DNA of 64,000 bases from Craterostigma plantagineum (taxonomy: Eukaryota; Streptophyta; Magnoliopsida; Lamiales; Linderniaceae), in the NCBI GenBank assembly GCA_027422505.1, contig JAPQWV010000002.1, positions 29,304,501 to 29,368,500 of the forward strand. The letters are read 5' to 3'. The notes below the pieces were generated by a model that saw only the letters and a program-made list of their open reading frames with translations, did no database searches and was not told the origin of the DNA. Position numbers and translations under genes: made by a program. Below are positions 59,429-64,000 of this stretch, piece by piece (the stretch's first letter is position 1; the number at the start of each line of letters is the position of its first letter).

Positions 59429-62400
59429 TCAAGATCTTTTTAAACTTCTCAAGTTTTCGATCGATAACGCCTTTGTGAGAAAGTCTGCGACTTGATCATT
59501 TGTGTTGATGAACTCCATCTGAACTTCTTCGTTGGTCACAAGATCACGGATGTAATGATGTTGGAGTTCGATATGCTTCGACCTTTCATGAAACACCGGA
59601 TTTTTAGTCATAGCAATAGTTGACATATTATCACAGAAGAGTGTAGTCGGCTTCTTCTGTTTTTGTTGTATATCTTCGAGAATTCTTCTTATCCAGACTG
59701 CTTCACATGCTGCATCTGTGGTTGCAATATATTCGGCTTCACTTGATAATGCAACCGTTTTCTGCTTTTTAGAACACCAAGCAACCACTTTTGTTCCGAG
59801 ACAGAACACATATGCAGAAGTGCTCTTACGGTCGTCTAGTGAACCGACCCAATCGCTATCAGTGAAACCGATTAGCATATTACCTTCTTCTTTTTCATAG
59901 AGAATCCCGTGCTTTTTAGTTAGTACCTTTGACGTATCTCAAGATTCTTTTTGCTGAGGTAAGGTGAAGTTTGCTCGGTTCACTCATGTATCGGGAAACA
60001 TAACTTACCGAGTGAACAATATCTAGTCTCGTGTTGGTGAGGTAGATCAATGATCCTACGAGACTTCGATACATTCCTACATCGACTTTTCCGCACCATC
60101 ATTTTGCTGCAACTTCTCGTTCGAGGCCATAGGAGTGTTCACCGGTTTGCTATTCTGCATATTAAATTTCTTCAACAAATTGTCAGCATATTTTTCTTGA
60201 GAAATAAATAATGTCCCTTTCGATTGTTTTACTTGAATTCCCAGAAAATATTTTAGAAGTCCCAAATCTGTCATCTCGAATTCTTGCATCATATGCTTCT
60301 TAAATTCTTCAGTCAACGCCGGGGTAGTGCCAAGATAAATAATATCATCAACGTAAAGGCACATGATCGATGACGAAAAAATCTGTTATACCAGAAGTTT
60401 TAATATAGAGAGATGGCTCACTGGGGCTTCGTCGAAATCCTTCTCGAAATAAATACCGGTCGATTTTGTTGTTCCATGCTCTAGGTGCTTGCTTTAAGCC
60501 ATAAAGAGCTTTTTTTACCGATATACCTTTCTTGGATTTTTGTTGATCTCAAATCCTTGTGGCTGTTGAACATAAACTTCTTCTTCGAGATCGCCGTTAA
60601 GAAATGCTGATTTTACGTCCAACTGGTACACGCTAAACTCCAACTGGGCTGCGAGCGCAAGACTATTCGAATGGTCTCCATGCGAGCAACTGGAGCGAAT
60701 GTCTCGTTGAAGTCGATTCCGGGCTGCTGAGAATAGCCTTTTGCAACCAATCTCGTTATATTTTTTAATGGAACCATCTTCGTCGAGCTTTGTTTTGAAC
60801 ACCCATTTTAGCCCAATGACGTCTTTTCCTTGTGGCAAGTCAACGAGCTCCCATGTGCCATTTTTCTCGACGGCGTTTATTTCTTCTTGCATCGCGTTTC
60901 TCCACACTTTTTCCTTAGACGCTTCTTCAAAATTCAGAGGCTCACAACTAAAGAAGGCAAAATCACAATTCTGATAGATGTCTTGTATTGATCGTACCTT
61001 TAGTATAGGTGATTCCGGATCAGAATTGTCTTCAGATATATCGGTAGATCTTGGAGAACTTTCTGGCGTAGATGGTGTAGCTTGATTCTGTGGTGGTTGT
61101 TCTTGTTGTTGTGGTACTGGCTGTGATAACACTGAGGGTGGAAATGGTTCTTGAGAAGAGTTTTCATCCCATTTCCAAGCTGCATGGTCATCAAAGATAA
61201 CGTCTCTTGACACCACAAGTTTGTTAGTCTTTGGATTAAAAAGTCTATATCCCTTAACTCATCGCTGTAGCCAACAAAGATGAGTTTCTCGCCTTTTGTA
61301 TCATACTTATCCCGGTTTGGGATTGATATGTGCGAGTACGCCCAAAAGTTTTCAAGTGACTTACAACTGGTTTTTGTTGTGCCAAGCTTGGAATGGAGTT
61401 TTGTTGAGAACTGCTTCTGTGGGTGAGCGGTTGAGGATATAAGCTGCCGTGTGAACAGCTTCTGCCAAAATTTCTTCTCTAGTTCTTTTCCTTTGAGCAT
61501 ACTCCTCGCCATCTCAACAATTGTTCGGTTTTTTCTCTCGGAAACTCCGTTTTGTTGTGGCGTTCTGCTAACCGTTAGTTGCCGTTCGATGCCATTCTTC
61601 TTACAATACTCCAAGAATGGAGTATAAAGAAATTCTCCACCACGATCAGTTCTTAAGGATTTTATATGTCGACCACTTTGTTTTTCCACGAGCGCTTGAA
61701 AATGTAGAAAAGCTGCAAAAATTCCGACTTCTCGTGCAAAAATATAGCCATATCATTCTTGTAAAATAATCGACAAAAAGAATGAAATATCGCTTGTTAC
61801 CGAGCGAGGTGTTCTCGTAGGACCACATATGTCCGCATGCACCAACTCGAGAGGGGTTTTTGCTCTCAGACGTCTTTGGGAACGGAAGACGATGCATTCT
61901 TCCCATATATACATCCTTCACAAATCTGATCCTTTTGCTCGATGGATGGAATACCCACGACCATGTTCTTTGTTTTAAGAAGCTGCAATCCTTTGCTATG
62001 AAGATGACCGTATCTCAAATGCCACAGCTGAAATGGATCAATATTTTCTCCTGCGAAGGCCACTTTTCCTCCCGAAGGCATGACAAAGGAGAAAACTTTA
62101 TTTGAAGATATATCAACAGATGCTACCAGTGTATTATTTTTCTTGTCAAAGATTTTGCACTCGTCTTCATCAAAGGAGACTGATTATCCTTTCATCATCA
62201 GCTGCCCGACACTTAATAAATTTTGCTTGAGGTTGGGTACGTACAGAACGTCGCTGATGAATTTCTTACTACCTCCTTTGCTTTGCACCGCAATGACTCC
62301 TTTGCCTTTTGCGTCTTGGATCTTTCCGTCGCCAAGTTTGACGTAGGAAGTGTAGTTAGTATCCATCTCCACGAAGAACTTCTTGTTACCGGTCATATGA

Positions 62401-63394
62401 TTGCTACAACCGCTATCAACGTACCACAGTTCTTCACTTTCTGCGTTTGCGTTCATGCAAGAGAATACTTGCTCTTCTCCATCCTTCATAAAGTTGACGA
62501 TTGCTCCGTCGTTCTTCTTCTTTGGACAGTTGGTGTACGAATGGTCCGGATTGTTGCAGCTTTTGCATCGAAAGTAACAATCTTTCATCTCATGATTGTT
62601 CTTTTTGCAAATACGACATTGTGTATCGAAATCTCCTTTTTGCTGAAATTTGTTCTTGCATTTCCACTTCCCTTTCTTGCCTCCTTTATTTTGTTTGTAA
62701 GTTTTTCCATCCGAGAGATGAACTTTAGACTGGAAAGCCTGCTCCATGGATTGATGTGACGACCGGCTTAGTCTGACTTCATGCACTTGAAGAGAGCTCG
62801 AAAGTTCATGAAAGGTGTATTTGTCGAGATCCTTCGATTCTTCAATCGCCGCAACCACGTGATCGAATTTTATGGGTAAACTTCGGAGAACCTTTTGAAC
62901 AATTTTTCTTTCATCCATGACGTCACCGAGACTTCTTATTTGATTGACGATTTCTGAAACTCTTGATAGGAAAGATTGTATATCTTCACTGGTTTTCATC
63001 TCGATGTTGTCGAAATCCCTCCAAAGATTTTGTAACTTCAAAGAAACTACTTTTTGATCACCTTGAAATCCTTGATTGAGAATATCTCATGCTTCTTTCG
63101 CCTTCTTAGCTCCAAAGATCCTCGGGAATATTATTTTACTAACGCCTTGTTGGAGATATCTCAAAGCGCTTGCATCTTTTCGAACATCCTCCTTATATCT
63201 CTGTTGTTGCGCTTCGGTCCACGCTTCACTTGTTCCTTCTTTGGGTGGCTCGGAATATGTGCTTTCGACAACATCCCATAGATCTACGGAAATGAACGTC
63301 TTCATCTGACTGCTCCAATAGTCGTAATGTTCTCCCGCAAAAATCGGTACTTGACCGGGAGAATAGGCGAAGTAGACGTTGAATCTGTAGCCAT
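59429..63394 (-). pseudogene. Broken gag-pol of element D
   Basis: A start codon at 63394 is followed by gag, frameshifted early and stopped before 63041. The frame 63041-62184 then carries the rest of gag, a CCHC knuckle (CRICKKNNHEMKDC) and the intact protease motif WYVDSGCSNHMTG. The pre-integrase motif LWHLRYGH and integrase core follow (62081-61000), then reverse transcriptase in two or more frames (61216-60515, 60364-60077, with YVDDI) and RNase H (59878-59429) with TKHIELQHHYIRD. Frameshifts occur in gag, integrase and reverse transcriptase. Most motifs are still intact, so decay is moderate. Confidence 0.87.
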
Positions 63395-63432
63395 TTTTTT
63401 TTTCGGGTAAGCGAGGCTTCGAGAACCGAGTG

Positions 63433-63444
63433 GCTCTGATACCA
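63433..63444 (-). other. Primer-binding site of element D
   Basis: TGGTATCAGAGC on the minus strand, four bases inside the 5' LTR end. Confidence 0.88.
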
Positions 63445-63448
63445 AATT

Positions 63449-63759
63449 TGTTGGTAAATTTTTTTTAATATGGTGAGAATATTTATTAATTAAGAGAATA
63501 ATATAAATATTACTTTTCTATATATATTATGGAAATATATTAAGAGAAGATAATAAAAATATTAGAAATATAAGACAGAGGATTTTTAATTTTTATTGCT
63601 CATGTTACAAATGTATTACATATGATAACCTATTTATAGAGTTCATTCACTAATCTAGAATTCAACATTCAATATTCAATATTGGATATCTAAATCATAG
63701 TCAAATAATTAAAGCTATGGAAATTTCAAATTATTATTTTTATTTTCTTATTTTTAAAA
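63449..63759 (-). repeat. 5' LTR of element D (311 bp)
   Basis: Starts TGTTGGTAAATT on the plus strand and ends TTTTTAAAA next to the ACTCT duplication. It is shorter than its partner because of an indel near 63716. Confidence 0.85.
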
Positions 63760-64000
63760 ACTCTCCACCCTAATTAACACCAGCAATAGTTGAAGGGAGG
63801 AAAAGAAACCATTTTTCACAAAGTATGAAATGAACTGATAACAAAAATGAGGGTTCTTTACAAATGAATACCTGGAGAAAACGCGCCGCAATCGCAAGAA
63901 TGGCCATGAGTGCCACAAGTCTTGAGGTGGGCTTTATAATCTGAATGAACTGCGTAACCTTTCGAGCACTTTTCGCAGACCCACTGCTTTTGATTGTTGT

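Larger units (their letters stand above)
57160..63759 (-). mobile_element. Ty1/copia element D inserted in the IDD exon
   Basis: A perfect 5-bp duplication ACTCT (57155-57159, 63760-63764) flanks the element. The 5' LTR is at 63449-63759, the primer-binding site at 63433-63444 and the polypurine tract at 59410-59418; the 3' LTR is at 57160-59409 and is split by a nested element. The right-most LTR base pattern is AAAA where the other LTR has AACA, a mutated CA end. The coding region is present in order but broken by frameshifts. The 5' LTR lacks about 50 bp present in the 3' LTR. Confidence 0.92.
56469..64000 (-). pseudogene. Disrupted IDD zinc-finger gene (SGR5/IDD14-16 clade)
   Basis: At the right edge (64000-63872) an exon encodes C2HC finger sequence CEKCSKGYAVHSDYKAHLK and the start of the next finger, HSCDCG, as in SGR5-clade INDETERMINATE DOMAIN proteins. 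After a ~100-bp intron the next exon (from 63769) opens with the expected finger-4 codons, and a 6.6 kb retrotransposon interrupts it after 10 bases. The exon resumes at 57154 with SFIEHQD-like sequence. The C-terminal part (57077-56469) has NLELELL, a long charged coiled coil (AELAEQEF-type; RRLRQQAQDELEKAQALKE) and CHSCKHKF, all typical of this clade. Besides the insertion there is a one-base deletion in the finger-4 exon near 63888 and a frame change between 57120 and 57077. The gene cannot make a full protein. Intact relatives regulate gravitropism and auxin genes. Confidence 0.9.

Noticed and set aside
63760..63780. Right LTR of element D extending to the TTAACA at 63778
   Set aside because: The ACTCT duplication and the paired LTR end place the boundary at 63759; the following bases are the IDD exon start and intron acceptor.

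Overview
This window is nuclear DNA of a flowering plant. Genes carry many GT-AG introns, proteins belong to plant-specific families (ICE1-type bHLH, group ERF, CER3, CASP-like, IDD, ACR11), and the spaces between them hold Ty1/copia elements, TRIMs and MITEs. The protein sequences look eudicot, probably asterid; the species cannot be fixed from the sequence alone.

Layout. 1-5950 is part of an old Ty1/copia element on the minus strand (gag remnants, primer-binding site, 1.19 kb LTR, a hAT-like MITE inside); its other LTR lies outside the window. 7686-15999 is a second minus-strand copia element of Sirevirus-like organisation, with a 5-bp target duplication, a broken pol, an extra ORF downstream of pol, and a 5' end lost in a deletion. 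16159-20237 holds two divergently transcribed NADPH reductase genes, an aldo-keto reductase and an alkenal double-bond reductase. 20999-25011 is a young copia insertion with LTRs about 99% identical, missing gag C-terminus, protease and part of integrase. 26180-41401 is a gene-rich block: ACR11 (plastid ACT-domain regulator), a small conserved protein, GNL2 (ARF-GEF, with a foldback MITE in intron 1), an ADA1/HFI1-like SAGA subunit and CER3 (cuticular wax). 42280-45147 holds a GC-rich LTR-like segment and a 1.8 kb foldback element. 46645-54660 contains an ERF factor, ICE1 and a CASP-like gene, with a 342-bp TRIM between the last two. 56469-64000 is a dead IDD (SGR5-clade) zinc-finger gene: a 6.6 kb copia element sits inside the coding exon of its fourth zinc finger, and that element is itself interrupted by a small LTR element.

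The host genes are not an operon or an obvious pathway cluster. The two reductases are the only neighbours whose arrangement suggests shared regulation. CER3 and ICE1 both bear on the plant surface and stress responses, but they are separated by repeats and transcribed independently. The main story is transposable-element activity: insertions, nesting order and deletions can be read base by base from target-site duplications at eight elements (five LTR elements counting the TRIM, two TIR MITEs and a retroposon), with a possible ninth at an LTR-like segment. I found no strong evidence for a wholly new biological system. The least ordinary items are the serially disrupted IDD gene, the foldback element with GC-rich subrepeats and tRNA-like segments in its arms, and the templated filler at the retroelement deletion.
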